In this document: piece by piece, positions 1-9,765 of the stretch
How positions within the stretch are numbered: the first letter of the stretch is position 1
How the letters are laid out: each line of letters starts with the position of its first letter
Source of the DNA: Pseudomonas piscis
Lineage (GTDB): Bacteria; Pseudomonadota; Gammaproteobacteria; Pseudomonadales; Pseudomonadaceae
Reading direction: 5' to 3'
DNA: 64,000 nt
NCBI RefSeq assembly: GCF_009380155.1
Contig: NZ_WHUV01000001.1
Location: forward strand, 496,001 to 560,000
The notes under the pieces: generated by a model
Told to the model about the DNA's origin: nothing
Databases searched by the model: none
Seen by the model: the letters and a program-made list of their open reading frames with translations, nothing else
Translations under genes and position numbers: made by a program

Positions 1-16
1 AACAGCCCGCAAGGCC

Positions 17-38
17 AATATCAAAAAGTTTTGATATT
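17..38. promoter_or_regulatory. perfect palindrome upstream of tkt, candidate repressor operator
   Basis: Two 10-bp arms, AATATCAAAA and TTTTGATATT, are perfect inverted complements around a 2-nt AG centre. AT-rich palindromes of this shape are typical operators of small winged-helix repressors such as the ArsR family. In other pseudomonads the gene just left of tkt is an ArsR-type regulator, followed by metK, so a role in the S-adenosylmethionine cycle (SahR-like control) is plausible. That neighbour lies outside this window, so the link is inference. Confidence 0.5.
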
Positions 39-233
39 GAGCTGTGCGAGGGCGATCCAGGGCTGTCGCCAGCCAGGATGGGGAACGGTGTCGGGGTTTG
101 CCTGGTCGATTGAGTGGTTAGCCGTAGGAAAAACGTGCTTGAGTAACTATCTGTCATTGCCCCCGCCAGACGCCTGAGGGAAAATGCAGGCCTTTTTTCC
201 GTTTTGTTTTGTCCAATCTTCAGGAGATCAGCG

Positions 234-2231
234 ATGCCAAGCCGTCGTGAGCGTGCCAACGCCATTCGTGCCCTCAGCATGGATGCCGTGCAAAAAGCCA
301 ACAGCGGCCATCCGGGTGCCCCCATGGGTATGGCGGATATCGCCGAAGTACTTTGGCGTGACTACCTCAAGCACAACCCGAGCAATCCGTCCTTCGCCGA
401 CCGTGACCGCTTCGTGCTGTCCAACGGTCATGGCTCGATGCTGATCTACTCGCTGCTGCACCTGACCGGCTACGATCTTTCGATCGACGACCTGAAGAAT
501 TTCCGCCAACTGCACAGCCGTACCCCGGGCCACCCGGAATTCGGCTACACCCCGGGTGTGGAGACCACCACTGGCCCACTGGGTCAGGGCCTGGCCAATG
601 CCGTGGGCTTCGCCCTGGCGGAAAAAGTCCTGGCGGCGCAGTTCAACCGTCCCGGTCACAACATCGTCGATCACCACACCTATGTGTTCCTGGGTGATGG
701 CTGCATGATGGAAGGCATTTCCCACGAAGTCGCGTCCCTGGCCGGCACCCTGGGCCTGGGCAAGCTGATCGCCTTCTACGATGACAACGGCATTTCCATC
801 GACGGCGAGGTCGAAGGCTGGTTCACCGACGACACGCCCAAGCGTTTCGAAGCCTACAACTGGCAAGTGATCCGCAACGTCGACGGCCACGATCCGGAAG
901 AGATCAAGACCGCCATCGAGACCGCGCGCAAGAGCCCGCTGCCAACCCTGATCTGCTGCAAGACCACCATCGGTTTCGGTTCGCCGAACAAGCAGGGCAA
1001 GGAAGACTGCCACGGCGCGCCACTGGGCGCCGAGGAAATCGCCCTGACCCGCGAAGCCCTGAAGTGGAACCACGGTCCGTTCGAAATCCCTGCCGACATC
1101 TATGCCGAGTGGGATGCCAAGGAAGCCGGTCGCGCTGTTGAAGCCGAGTGGGACCAGCGTTTCGCCGCTTACTCCGCAGCCTTCCCGACCGAGGCCAACG
1201 AACTGGTACGGCGCCTGGCCGGTGACCTGCCGGCGGACTTCGCCGCCAAGGCCGACGCCTACATCGCCGAAGTGGCGGCCAAGGGCGAGACCATCGCCAG
1301 CCGCAAGGCCAGCCAGAACACCCTGAACGCCTTCGGTCCATTGCTGCCTGAGTTCCTCGGCGGTTCGGCGGACCTGGCCGGCTCCAACCTGACCCTGTGG
1401 AAAGGCTGCAAGGGCGTCAGTGCCGAGGATGCCAGCGGCAACTACATGTACTACGGCGTACGCGAGTTCGGCATGACCGCCATCATGAACGGTGTTGCCC
1501 TGCACGGTGGCCTGGTGCCTTACGGCGCGACCTTCCTGATGTTCATGGAATACGCCCGTAACGCGGTGCGCATGTCGGCGCTGATGAAGCAACGCGTCAT
1601 CCACGTCTACACCCACGACTCCATCGGCCTGGGCGAAGACGGCCCGACCCACCAGCCTATCGAGCAACTGACCAGCCTGCGCAGCACGCCGAACCTCGAC
1701 ACCTGGCGTCCAGCCGACGCCGTGGAATCGGCGGTGTCCTGGAAGCACGCGCTGGAGCGCAAGGACGGTCCTTCGGCGTTGATCTTCTCTCGCCAGAACC
1801 TGCAGCACCAAACCCGTGATGCCGGTCAGATCGCCGATATCAGCCGCGGTGGTTATGTGTTGAAGGACTGTGCAGGCGAGCCTGAGCTGATCCTGATCGC
1901 CACCGGTTCGGAAGTGGGCCTGGCGGTGCAGGCTTTCGACAAGCTGACCGAGCAGGGCCGCAAGGTGCGTGTGGTATCCATGCCGTGCACCAGTGTGTTC
2001 GATGCCCAGGATGCAGGCTACAAGCAGTCGGTCCTGCCGCTGCAGGTCGGTGCGCGGATCGCCATCGAAGCCGCCCATGCCGACTTCTGGTACAAGTACG
2101 TGGGTCTGGAAGGCCGCGTGATCGGCATGACCACCTACGGTGAGTCGGCGCCTGCGCCTGCACTGTTCGAAGAGTTCGGCTTCACCCTGGACAACATCCT
2201 GGGCCAGGCCGAAGAGCTGCTGGAAGACTGA
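234..2231 (+). CDS. tkt: transketolase
   Basis: Thiamine-diphosphate enzyme of the non-oxidative pentose phosphate pathway. It transfers two-carbon ketol units between sugar phosphates in the cytoplasm. The 665-residue product has the usual family length. The N-terminal ThDP-binding domain carries GDGCMMEG at about residue 154. The pyrimidine-binding domain contains the [18 protein letters not shown] segment, and the C-terminal domain includes TGSEVGLA. The ATG at 234 is preferred over one 30 bp upstream because AGGAG lies 7 nt before it and homologues begin [12 protein letters not shown]. It is the first gene of the tkt-epd-pgk-fba cluster typical of Pseudomonas. Confidence 0.97.
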   Translation: MPSRRERANAIRALSMDAVQKANSGHPGAPMGMADIAEVLWRDYLKHNPSNPSFADRDRFVLSNGHGSMLIYSLLHLTGYDLSIDDLKNFRQLHSRTPGHPEFGYTPGVETTTGPLGQGLANAVGFALAEKVLAAQFNRPGHNIVDHHTYVFLGDGCMMEGISHEVASLAGTLGLGKLIAFYDDNGISIDGEVEGWFTDDTPKRFEAYNWQVIRNVDGHDPEEIKTAIETARKSPLPTLICCKTTIGFGSPNKQGKEDCHGAPLGAEEIALTREALKWNHGPFEIPADIYAEWDAKEAGRAVEAEWDQRFAAYSAAFPTEANELVRRLAGDLPADFAAKADAYIAEVAAKGETIASRKASQNTLNAFGPLLPEFLGGSADLAGSNLTLWKGCKGVSAEDASGNYMYYGVREFGMTAIMNGVALHGGLVPYGATFLMFMEYARNAVRMSALMKQRVIHVYTHDSIGLGEDGPTHQPIEQLTSLRSTPNLDTWRPADAVESAVSWKHALERKDGPSALIFSRQNLQHQTRDAGQIADISRGGYVLKDCAGEPELILIATGSEVGLAVQAFDKLTEQGRKVRVVSMPCTSVFDAQDAGYKQSVLPLQVGARIAIEAAHADFWYKYVGLEGRVIGMTTYGESAPAPALFEEFGFTLDNILGQAEELLED

Positions 2232-2261
2232 GAAAAGCACGTGGTGGCCTGTCCACCAAAG

Positions 2262-2299
2262 TCGCAAGCGGGGGCTGGTTTACCGGCCCCCGCTTGCGA
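2262..2299. terminator. 14-bp stem hairpin between tkt and epd
   Basis: A perfect 14-bp GC-rich stem with a 10-nt loop sits 31 nt after the tkt stop codon. No T-run follows, so it may be an attenuator, an mRNA-stabilising structure or a REP-derived palindrome rather than a full intrinsic terminator. Confidence 0.55.
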
Positions 2300-2342
2300 G
2301 TGCGTATAACAAGTTCGTCTGCCGTGCCTGATCGAGAACCCC

Positions 2343-3407
2343 ATGTCCCAATCGCGTCCTTATAAAGTTGCACTCAACGGCTACGGCCGGATTGGTCGTT
2401 GCGTCTTGCGTGCTCTGTTCGAGCGAGGGGCTGCGGCCGGGTTCGAGATCGTGGCCATCAACGACCTGGCCGACATGGCCAGCGTCGAATACCTGACACG
2501 CTTCGACTCCACCCATGGCCGGTTTCCCGGCGAGGTGACAGTCGATGGCGATTGTCTGCATATCAATGGCAACTGCGTGAAGGTGTTGCGCAGTGCCACT
2601 CCCGAAGGCATCGACTGGGCAGCCCTGGACATCGACCTGGTGCTGGAATGCTCCGGTGCCTATCACACCCGTGAGGACGGCCAGCGCTTCCTCGCTGCCG
2701 GCGCGCCGCGGGTGTTGTTCTCCCAGCCGATGGCCAGCGAGGCGGATGTCGACGCCACCATCGTCTACGGGGTGAACCAGGATTGCCTGAGCGGCGATGA
2801 GCTGCTGGTGTCCAACGCGTCTTGCACCACCAACTGCGGCGTGCCCTTGCTGCGCCTGCTGGACCAGGCCATCGGCCTGGAGTATGTGTCCATCACCACT
2901 ATCCACTCGGCGATGAACGACCAGCCGGTGATCGATGCCTATCACCACGAGGACCTGCGCCGCACCCGCTCGGCGTTCCAGTCGGTGATCCCGGTGTCCA
3001 CTGGCCTGGCCCGGGGCATCGAGCGCCTGCTGCCGGAACTTGCCGGGCGAATCCAGGCCAAAGCGGTACGGGTACCGACGGTCAACGTGTCCTGCCTGGA
3101 TATCACCATGCAGACGGTCAGCGACACCGATGCCGCCGAGGTCAACCGGATCCTGCGCGAGGCCGCCACCAGCGGTCCGCTCAAGGGCCTGCTGGCCTAT
3201 ACCGAATTGCCGCACGCCAGCTGCGATTTCAACCATGACCCCCATTCGGCGATCGTCGATGCCAGTCAGACCCGCGTTTCCGGCCCCCGGCTGGTGAACA
3301 TCCTGGCCTGGTTCGACAACGAATGGGGTTTTGCCAACCGGATGCTGGACGTTGCGGGCCATTACCTGCAAACAGCCGCTCCACTCTCTGCTTCTAATAT
3401 TCAGTAA
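2343..3407 (+). CDS. epd: D-erythrose-4-phosphate dehydrogenase
   Basis: NAD-dependent oxidation of erythrose 4-phosphate to 4-phosphoerythronate, the first step of the DXP-dependent pyridoxal 5'-phosphate pathway. The 354-residue protein belongs to the GapA superfamily. It has an N-terminal Rossmann motif (NGYGRIGR, residues 10-17), the catalytic cysteine segment SNASCTTNC near residue 160, and WFDNEWGF near the C-terminus. It is assigned as Epd rather than GapA because of its tkt-epd-pgk context and its length. It is followed 17 nt later by pgk. A 4-phosphoerythronate supply to PdxB is expected from the family and is not visible here. Confidence 0.92.
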   Translation: MSQSRPYKVALNGYGRIGRCVLRALFERGAAAGFEIVAINDLADMASVEYLTRFDSTHGRFPGEVTVDGDCLHINGNCVKVLRSATPEGIDWAALDIDLVLECSGAYHTREDGQRFLAAGAPRVLFSQPMASEADVDATIVYGVNQDCLSGDELLVSNASCTTNCGVPLLRLLDQAIGLEYVSITTIHSAMNDQPVIDAYHHEDLRRTRSAFQSVIPVSTGLARGIERLLPELAGRIQAKAVRVPTVNVSCLDITMQTVSDTDAAEVNRILREAATSGPLKGLLAYTELPHASCDFNHDPHSAIVDASQTRVSGPRLVNILAWFDNEWGFANRMLDVAGHYLQTAAPLSASNIQ

Positions 3408-3424
3408 CCCAGGAATTGCGACCC

Positions 3425-4588
3425 ATGACCGTGTTGAAGATGACCGACCTCGATCTGCAAGGTAAGCGCGTGCTGATCCGCGAAGACCTCAACGTCCCAG
3501 TCAAGGACGGTGTAGTCACCAGCGACGCGCGGATCCTGGCTTCGCTGCCGACCATCAAGCTGGCCCTGGAGAAAGGCGCGGCGGTGATGGTCTGCTCGCA
3601 CCTGGGCCGTCCGACTGAAGGCGAGTTTTCGGCTGAGAACAGCCTCAAGCCGGTGGCTGACTACCTGAGCCGCGCCCTGGGCCGCGAAGTGCCGCTGGTA
3701 GCCGACTACCTGGGTGGTGTCGAGGTCAAGGCCGGCGACGTCGTGCTGTTCGAGAACGTACGTTTCAACAAGGGCGAGAAAAAGAACGCCGATGAGCTGG
3801 CCCAGCAATACGCCGCCCTGTGCGACGTGTTCGTGATGGATGCCTTCGGTACCGCCCACCGGGCCGAGGGTTCGACCCACGGCGTGGCCAAGTTCGCCAA
3901 GGTGCCGGCGGCAGGCCCGTTGCTGGCGGCCGAGCTGGATGCCCTGGGCAAGGCCCTGGATACCCCGGCCAAGCCGATGGCGGCGATCGTCGCCGGTTCC
4001 AAGGTGTCCACCAAGCTGGACGTGCTCAACAGCCTGAGCGAGGTCTGCGACCAGCTGATCGTCGGCGGCGGCATCGCCAATACCTTCCTGGCCGCTGCCG
4101 GCCATCCGGTGGGCAAGTCGCTGTACGAGCCGGACCTGCTGGACACCGCCCGTGCCATCGCCGCCAAGGTCAGCGTGCCACTGCCAGTGGACGTGGTGGT
4201 GGCCAAGGAGTTCGCCGAGAGCGCCGCGGCCACGGTCAAGGCGATCGCCGACGTGGCGGCCGACGACATGATCCTGGACATCGGCCCGCAAACCGCTGCG
4301 CAATTCGCGCAACTGCTCAAGTCGTCCAAGACCATCCTCTGGAACGGTCCGGTGGGTGTGTTCGAGTTCGACCAGTTCGGCAATGGCACCAAGGTCCTGG
4401 CCCAGGCGATCGCCGATAGCACGGCGTTCTCCATCGCTGGCGGTGGCGACACCCTGGCGGCCATCGACAAGTATGGCGTGGCCCAGCAGATCTCCTACAT
4501 TTCTACCGGTGGTGGCGCCTTCCTCGAATTCGTCGAGGGCAAGGTGCTGCCGGCGGTCGAAGTCCTGGAAGCCCGGGCCAAGGCCTGA
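3425..4588 (+). CDS. pgk: phosphoglycerate kinase
   Basis: Glycolytic and gluconeogenic enzyme interconverting 1,3-bisphosphoglycerate and 3-phosphoglycerate with ADP/ATP. The product has 387 residues, the usual bacterial length. The N-terminal substrate domain shows REDLNVP and SHLGRP. The C-terminal nucleotide domain shows the conserved WNGPVGVFE and the glycine-rich [12 protein letters not shown] at 3416 extends the frame, but the ATG at 3425, 11 nt after AGGA, matches family starts. It probably forms an operon with epd. Confidence 0.97.
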   Translation: MTVLKMTDLDLQGKRVLIREDLNVPVKDGVVTSDARILASLPTIKLALEKGAAVMVCSHLGRPTEGEFSAENSLKPVADYLSRALGREVPLVADYLGGVEVKAGDVVLFENVRFNKGEKKNADELAQQYAALCDVFVMDAFGTAHRAEGSTHGVAKFAKVPAAGPLLAAELDALGKALDTPAKPMAAIVAGSKVSTKLDVLNSLSEVCDQLIVGGGIANTFLAAAGHPVGKSLYEPDLLDTARAIAAKVSVPLPVDVVVAKEFAESAAATVKAIADVAADDMILDIGPQTAAQFAQLLKSSKTILWNGPVGVFEFDQFGNGTKVLAQAIADSTAFSIAGGGDTLAAIDKYGVAQQISYISTGGGAFLEFVEGKVLPAVEVLEARAKA

Positions 4589-4620
4589 GACTGCCATTGG
4601 CCGGGCAAAGGAGTGTTCTG

Positions 4621-4842
4621 ATGGTCAAGACGTTGCCATTGCTGCTTGCCGTAGCATGGCTCGCGGGGTGCTCCGGCACTTCGCCGGGCCAGCCTGCGGA
4701 TGCGGCCCAGAGGCCAGGGCAAGGTTGCTACCAGGCCGACTGGCAGGCCGAGACGGCACCGGTGATCAACAAGCGCCTGGGGCCTGAAGGCTTGGAGAAA
4801 TACGAGACTCCGACAAGGACCCGGGAACAGGGTTGCCCTTGA
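4621..4842 (+). CDS. small predicted lipoprotein, function unknown
   Basis: A 73-residue product starting MVKTLPLLLAVAWLAGC, which is a short signal peptide ending in a type II lipobox (LAGC, Cys at residue 17). The mature part of about 57 residues has two further cysteines and no domain I recognise. The gene lies 32 nt after pgk and is preceded by AAAGGAG. A small lipoprotein is found at this place in related pseudomonads. The reading frame could start 24 nt upstream, but only the start given produces a clean signal peptide. Confidence 0.7.
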   Translation: MVKTLPLLLAVAWLAGCSGTSPGQPADAAQRPGQGCYQADWQAETAPVINKRLGPEGLEKYETPTRTREQGCP

Positions 4843-4899
4843 CGGGTCAGATTGGATAACGCGACGCGCCGGGCCCCGGGGTCCGGCCGAGGAACATCG

Positions 4900-5229
4900 A
4901 TGAAAGCTTTGATCGCCGTGGCGATGCTGGGGCTGCTTGGCGGTTGCGCCGACTTGCACTTGCTCAAGTCGCCGAGCACCGACAACTGGACCACCTGGGT
5001 CTGCGACAGCCAGGCCCAGGTGCTCTGGCGCTACACCGACGACAGCCGCAAGGCCGTCGACGTGCGCCTGGGAGGCGACGACCAGGTACGCCGCTTGAAA
5101 CTCGAGCCTAGCGGTTCGGGGTCGTTGTACAGCGACGACATGCTGGCGTTTCACGTCAAGGGTGAGGAAGGCCTGGTCTACTGGGTCGCCACCAACGACC
5201 TGATCGGCCGCGGCTGTAAAGCGCTGTAG
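4900..5229 (+). CDS. MliC-type C-type lysozyme inhibitor lipoprotein
   Basis: A 109-residue lipoprotein with signal MKALIAVAMLGLLGGC (lipobox LGGC). The mature domain has the WVC......V..RY and SGSGSLYSDDMLAFHVKGEEGLVYW pattern typical of the MliC/YcdR-like beta-barrel family, which binds and blocks host C-type lysozyme from the outer membrane or periplasm. Two cysteines (in WVC and GRGC) could form the family disulfide. The ATG at 4900 is chosen because the upstream extension would bury the signal peptide. It lies between pgk and fba, as in other pseudomonads. Lysozyme inhibition is inferred from the family. Confidence 0.72.
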   Translation: MKALIAVAMLGLLGGCADLHLLKSPSTDNWTTWVCDSQAQVLWRYTDDSRKAVDVRLGGDDQVRRLKLEPSGSGSLYSDDMLAFHVKGEEGLVYWVATNDLIGRGCKAL

Positions 5230-5250
5230 GCCGGGAACCGATGCTGAACC

Positions 5251-5345
5251 TGTAGGAGCGAAGCTTGCTCGCGGTGCTACCCGGACATTGATCATGGATG
5301 TCGCCAGGCCGACCGCCATCGCGGGCAAGCCTCGTTCCTGCGGGG
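5251..5345. repeat. REP-type palindrome doublet
   Basis: Two inverted REP-like halves: TGTAGGAGCGAAGCTTGCTC at the left, and a right half containing CGCGGGCAAGCCTCGTTCC. They are separated by about 40 nt. This is the classical Pseudomonas extragenic palindrome (a REPIN mobilised by RAYT transposases). It fills the space between the MliC gene and fba. Confidence 0.75.
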
Positions 5346-5481
5346 ACGCAGGGCTCTTGAAATTGATGAAGTAACGAATCCGCAGGCCGGGCTGACCCCC
5401 GATCTGCAATCACTTGAATAGCAGTCGCCGCTACGGCAGGCTTGCACGATTAACGACCCTCGACCGGGAGAGACACACACA

Positions 5482-6546
5482 ATGGCACTCATCAGCATGC
5501 GCCAGATGCTGGACCACGCAGCCGAGTTCGGCTATGGCGTTCCAGCCTTCAACGTCAACAACCTTGAGCAGATGCGCGCCATCATGGAAGCCGCTGACAA
5601 GACTGACTCCCCGGTGATCGTCCAGGCTTCCGCCGGTGCCCGCAAATACGCCGGCGCCCCGTTCCTGCGCCACCTGATCCTGGCTGCCATCGAAGAGTTC
5701 CCGCACATTCCGGTGTGCATGCACCAGGACCACGGCACCAGCCCTGACGTCTGCCAGCGCTCGATCCAGCTGGGCTTCAGCTCGGTGATGATGGACGGTT
5801 CCCTGGGTGAAGACGGCAAGACCCCGACCGACTACGAGTACAACGTCCGCGTGACCCAGCAGACCGTGGCCATGGCCCACGCCTGTGGCGTGTCGGTAGA
5901 GGGCGAGCTGGGCTGCCTGGGTTCCCTGGAAACCGGCATGGCCGGTGAAGAAGACGGTATCGGCGCCGAAGGCGTGCTGGACCACAGCCAGATGCTGACC
6001 GATCCGGAAGAGGCCGCCGACTTCGTCAAGAAGACCCAGGTCGACGCCCTGGCCATCGCCATCGGTACCAGCCACGGTGCCTACAAGTTCACCAAGCCGC
6101 CTACCGGCGACGTGCTGGCCATCGACCGCATCAAGGAAATCCACAAGCGCATCCCCAACACCCACCTGGTGATGCACGGTTCGTCCTCGGTACCGCAAGA
6201 GTGGCTGGCGATCATCAACCAGTACGGTGGCGACATCAAGGAAACCTACGGCGTGCCGGTCGAGGAGATCGTCGAAGGCATCAAGCACGGCGTGCGCAAG
6301 GTCAACATCGATACCGACCTGCGCCTGGCATCCACCGGTGCCATGCGCCGCCTGATGGCCACCAACCCGAGCGAGTTCGACCCACGCAAGTTCTTCGGCG
6401 CCACCGTGACTGCCATGCGCGACGTGTGCATCGCTCGCTACGAAGCCTTCGGCACCGCAGGTAATGCCTCGAAGATCAAGCCGATCTCCCTGGAAGGCAT
6501 GTTCCAGCGTTACCTCAAGGGTGAGCTGAACGCCAAGGTCAACTAA
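5482..6546 (+). CDS. fba: fructose-bisphosphate aldolase, class II
   Basis: Zinc-dependent cleavage or synthesis of fructose 1,6-bisphosphate. The 354-residue protein matches the class II Calvin-cycle-type subgroup. It begins [19 protein letters not shown] and contains the substrate and metal segments [10 protein letters not shown] (first zinc histidine), [17 protein letters not shown] and NIDTDLR. GGGAGAGAC lies ahead of the ATG. Gluconeogenesis from organic acids is its probable main role in Pseudomonas. It is followed by a strong terminator. Confidence 0.96.
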   Translation: MALISMRQMLDHAAEFGYGVPAFNVNNLEQMRAIMEAADKTDSPVIVQASAGARKYAGAPFLRHLILAAIEEFPHIPVCMHQDHGTSPDVCQRSIQLGFSSVMMDGSLGEDGKTPTDYEYNVRVTQQTVAMAHACGVSVEGELGCLGSLETGMAGEEDGIGAEGVLDHSQMLTDPEEAADFVKKTQVDALAIAIGTSHGAYKFTKPPTGDVLAIDRIKEIHKRIPNTHLVMHGSSSVPQEWLAIINQYGGDIKETYGVPVEEIVEGIKHGVRKVNIDTDLRLASTGAMRRLMATNPSEFDPRKFFGATVTAMRDVCIARYEAFGTAGNASKIKPISLEGMFQRYLKGELNAKVN

Positions 6547-6562
6547 GCCTCGGTCGCCTACG

Positions 6563-6591
6563 AAAAAGCCCGCAGCGATGCGGGCTTTTTT
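6563..6591 (+). terminator. intrinsic terminator after fba (bidirectional)
   Basis: An 8-bp stem, AGCCCGCA and TGCGGGCT, around loop GCGA, with an A-run before it and a T-run after it. It can stop both fba and the convergent alginate lyase gene. Confidence 0.92.
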
Positions 6592-6607
6592 GTGCCTGCG
6601 TGCCGGC

Positions 6608-7279
6608 TCAGCTCTTGTTGTGGTCGATGTCCAGCTTGGAGAAGGTCACCTTGCCACCTTCGCTGGTGTAGCCGCTGTTGTCCTGCACATAGACCCCGGC
6701 CTTGAAGTACAGCGGTTTGTCACGCCAGGCAGCGCCCAGCCGGGTGTCCCAGCGGTAGCCGGCGGCGCTGATGCCCAGGACACCGCCCGGGCTCAGATGG
6801 ATCAGGTAGGAAAACCTCCGGTCCATGGGCACGTTCTTGGCGATGCCGATGACCCGGGACCGGGTGTCCTCCGGGCGCATGCGCACCTTGGCCACGATGT
6901 TGCCGCGCCCCTGACTGGCCTTGTACTGGTATTCCAGCTTCACCAGCGGCCGGGTGCTGTTGTACGCATGGATCTGGCCGATGACGATCTTGCCCGAGGA
7001 GGGCACCTGGTTCACTGCCAGGGTGGCCTGCAGCAGGTTGTCGGCCTCGGGGTAGGTCCAGTTGCGCAAGGTGCCGTTGGCATAGGTCTCGCGCAGCTCG
7101 GTGCGTGGATAGATGGCGTTCTCGGTCTTCGAGCCGGTGACTGGCGACCAGAAGAACAAGGTGCCGGAATCGGCATGGAAGTATTGGTTCTTGAAACCCT
7201 TGACCAGGGTCGGGGTATCGATGGTGGCCGGCGGGCTGCCGACGGGAACGCTGAGGTTCCAGGTTGCCAGGTCGATCAT
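6608..7279 (-). CDS. polysaccharide lyase family 7 (alginate lyase)
   Basis: A 223-residue single-domain protein with the three PL7 signature strands: RTELRE (about residue 75), GQIHAY (about residue 115) and LYFKAGVYVQ (about residue 193). These supply the Arg, Gln/His and Tyr active-site residues of the jelly-roll fold. The predicted activity is beta-elimination of alginate glycosidic bonds. The start at MIDLATWNL is the usual one for this family; the frame runs 28 codons further upstream without improving the match. No signal peptide is visible, so secretion is uncertain. It is not linked to alginate biosynthesis genes here. Confidence 0.88.
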   Translation of the reverse strand: MIDLATWNLSVPVGSPPATIDTPTLVKGFKNQYFHADSGTLFFWSPVTGSKTENAIYPRTELRETYANGTLRNWTYPEADNLLQATLAVNQVPSSGKIVIGQIHAYNSTRPLVKLEYQYKASQGRGNIVAKVRMRPEDTRSRVIGIAKNVPMDRRFSYLIHLSPGGVLGISAAGYRWDTRLGAAWRDKPLYFKAGVYVQDNSGYTSEGGKVTFSKLDIDHNKS

Positions 7280-7597
7280 GGGGAAGGTTCCGCAAAAGTG
7301 TACCGGGCGCAGCTGGGCGAAGGCTCCAGACCGCGCTTCTCGGGTGTTTTTTAGCCCTCGCAAGGATGTTCCAGCAAGCGCCGTACGGCGGAAAAATGAC
7401 GCCAGTGAAGTGTCCAGGTGCCATATTCATGGATTGCAATGCGGCAGAACTGTGACCGTTAGTCGGGAGCAGGGGCCATTGGCGGAGTGATGGCTCCATG
7501 ACAGCTTCTGCTTTTGAATATCCGGGTCTAGAGTGAAACCTCAGTTTTTGTCAGGTTTTCTCACCAGTTCAGTCTTATTACAGACAAGAGAAGCAGC
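7280..7597. other. divergent intergenic region (318 bp)
   Basis: It separates the reverse alginate lyase gene from the forward GGDEF/EAL gene and must hold both promoters. I see no convincing operator, hairpin or small gene in it. A GAGAAG ribosome-binding site lies just before 7598. Confidence 0.6.
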
Positions 7598-9721
7598 ATG
7601 GAATGCGTGCAACCGGAGACAGCCGAGGGCCACTCCACTCTTCTGATCGTCGATGACTACCCCGAGAACCTCCTGAGCATGCGCGCGCTGTTGCAGCGCC
7701 AGGATTGGCGGGTAATGACCGCCGCCTCGGGTGTCGAGGCCCTCAGTCTGTTGCTGGAGCATGAGGTGGACCTGGTCCTGCTCGACGTGCAGATGCCGGG
7801 CATGGATGGTTTCGAAGTGGCCCGCCTGATGCGCGGCAGCCAGCGCACGCGCCTGACCCCGATCATCTTCCTCACCGCCAACGAGCAATCCCAGGATGCC
7901 GTGATCAAGGGGTATGCCAACGGTGCGGTGGACTACCTGTTCAAGCCCTTCGATCCGCAGATCCTCAAGCCCAAGGTCCAGGCGTTGCTGGAACACCAGC
8001 GCAACCGCCGGGCCCTGCAGCACCTGAGTCATGACCTGGAGCAGGCCCGGGCCTTCAATGCCTCGGTGTTGGACAACGCCGCCGAGGGCATCCTGGTGGT
8101 GGACGAGGAGGGGCGGATACGCTTCGCCAACCCCGCGGTGTCGCGCTTGCTCAATGCCCAGGTGAAAGATCTGGTGGGCTCGGCCTTCCTCGATTACCTG
8201 CAGAATCCCCATGTCCCGGACTGGCACGTGTCCGAGTTGTACGCCAGTTATCGCCGGGGCGAAACCTTCCGCCTGCATGACGCCCTGCTGCGCACCGTCC
8301 CCGGCCAGCAGATCAGCGTGGCGTTGTCCTGCGCCCCGCTGCCCAGCGAGCAGAAGGCCATGGTGGTGACCCTGCTGGACATGTCCGAGGTGCGGCACCT
8401 GCATCAGCAGCTGGAATACCAGGCGGTCACCGATCCCTTGACCGGGCTGCTCAATCGCCGGGGTTTCTACCAGACAGTGGAGAGCATCCTGTTGCGCAGT
8501 GACCGCTCGGGAAAGTCCCTGGTCCTGCTGTACCTGGATCTGGACGGCTTCAAGCGGGTCAACGACTCCCTCGGCCATGACGCCGGCGACCGGATACTGC
8601 GCTGGGTCTCGGAACAGCTGAAGGAGGGCCTGCACTCGTTCGACATCATCGGGCGCATGGGGGGCGACGAGTTCACCGCCTTGCTGGAGCTGGGATTTCC
8701 CGAGCAGGCGGCGAAAGTCGCCGAACGGTTGATCGAGCGCTTGTCCATCACCCAGCAGATCGATGGCATGGACGTGGTCCTGGGAGCCAGCATCGGCATC
8801 GCCATCTACCCCGACTGCGGTTCCAACCTGGATGGCCTGCTGCGGGCCGCGGACATTGCCATGTACGAGGCCAAGCGTGCCGGCCGCCAGCAGTATCGCT
8901 ATTACGACCACGAGATGAACGGCCGCGCGCGGTCCCGGTTGATGCTCGAGGAAAGCGTGCGCAGTGCGGTGGAGCGCAAGGAATTCACCATGGTGTACCA
9001 GCCCCAGGTGGCGATCGCCGATGGTCGCCTGCGTGGTTTCGAAGCCCTGCTGCGCTGGCGCCACCCCAGTGTCGGCGATGTGCCGCCGGGGCTGTTCCTG
9101 CCGCTGCTGGAAGAGGCGCGGCTGATCAGTCTCCTGGGCAGCTGGATCTACCAGCAGGGCGCTGCGCAGCGCAAGGATTGGGAGCAGGTGTTCAGCCCCG
9201 AGCTGGTGCTGAGCGTCAGTCTCAGCGCGACCCAGTTCAGCATGCCCAACCTTTCGGCCGAGCTGCGCCAGGTGCTGCTGCGCAACGGCCTGCAACCGCG
9301 TCAGCTGGAGGTCGAGGTCACCGAGGCGGCGCTGACCCAGAACCTGGGAGAGACCCGCAAGCAATTGCAGCAATTGCACCAGCTGGGCGTGCGCGTGGCC
9401 CTCGACGACTTCGGCTCGGGCAGTTGCTGCCTGGCCTTCTTGCGTGACCTGCAACTGGATACCCTCAAGCTCGACCGGCACCTGATCGCCCGGTTGCTGA
9501 CTTCACCGCGGGACGCTGCGATCGCCCGCTGCGTGATCGACCTGTGCAAGCAATTCGGGCTGCTGGTGATCGCCGAAGGCGTGGAGACTCTCGAGCAATA
9601 CCATTGGCTCAAGGACAACGGTTGCGAATACGTCCAGGGTTTCCTGGTGGCGCGACCCTTGACCGCCGGCAGCGCCAGCCAGTTCGTCCAGCCCTTCGAC
9701 TGGAGCGCGCTACAGGCCTGA
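7598..9721 (+). CDS. response regulator with PAS, GGDEF and EAL domains
   Basis: A 707-residue cytoplasmic cyclic-di-GMP signalling protein. Residues about 12-130 form a receiver domain with phospho-acceptor Asp63 (LLDVQMPGMDG) and the K of FKPF. A PAS-like sensor follows at about 150-270. The GGDEF domain has an intact GGDEF signature at 355-359. The C-terminal EAL domain starts with EALLRW at 482 and keeps DDFGSG, LKLD and AEGVE. One EAL metal-ligand position is changed: the usual VNLSA is VSLSA (Ser541). It may therefore be mainly a diguanylate cyclase, or have weak phosphodiesterase activity. No partner histidine kinase gene is adjacent. Confidence 0.93.
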   Translation: MECVQPETAEGHSTLLIVDDYPENLLSMRALLQRQDWRVMTAASGVEALSLLLEHEVDLVLLDVQMPGMDGFEVARLMRGSQRTRLTPIIFLTANEQSQDAVIKGYANGAVDYLFKPFDPQILKPKVQALLEHQRNRRALQHLSHDLEQARAFNASVLDNAAEGILVVDEEGRIRFANPAVSRLLNAQVKDLVGSAFLDYLQNPHVPDWHVSELYASYRRGETFRLHDALLRTVPGQQISVALSCAPLPSEQKAMVVTLLDMSEVRHLHQQLEYQAVTDPLTGLLNRRGFYQTVESILLRSDRSGKSLVLLYLDLDGFKRVNDSLGHDAGDRILRWVSEQLKEGLHSFDIIGRMGGDEFTALLELGFPEQAAKVAERLIERLSITQQIDGMDVVLGASIGIAIYPDCGSNLDGLLRAADIAMYEAKRAGRQQYRYYDHEMNGRARSRLMLEESVRSAVERKEFTMVYQPQVAIADGRLRGFEALLRWRHPSVGDVPPGLFLPLLEEARLISLLGSWIYQQGAAQRKDWEQVFSPELVLSVSLSATQFSMPNLSAELRQVLLRNGLQPRQLEVEVTEAALTQNLGETRKQLQQLHQLGVRVALDDFGSGSCCLAFLRDLQLDTLKLDRHLIARLLTSPRDAAIARCVIDLCKQFGLLVIAEGVETLEQYHWLKDNGCEYVQGFLVARPLTAGSASQFVQPFDWSALQA

Positions 9722-9765
9722 ATTCGCTAAACTGGCGACCCTTGCCCCTGGCGTCGCCGTTGCCC

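Noticed and set aside
228..2267. 679-codon reverse open frame opposite transketolase
   Set aside because: Its length comes from strong GC codon bias of tkt. No start signal or domain supports it.
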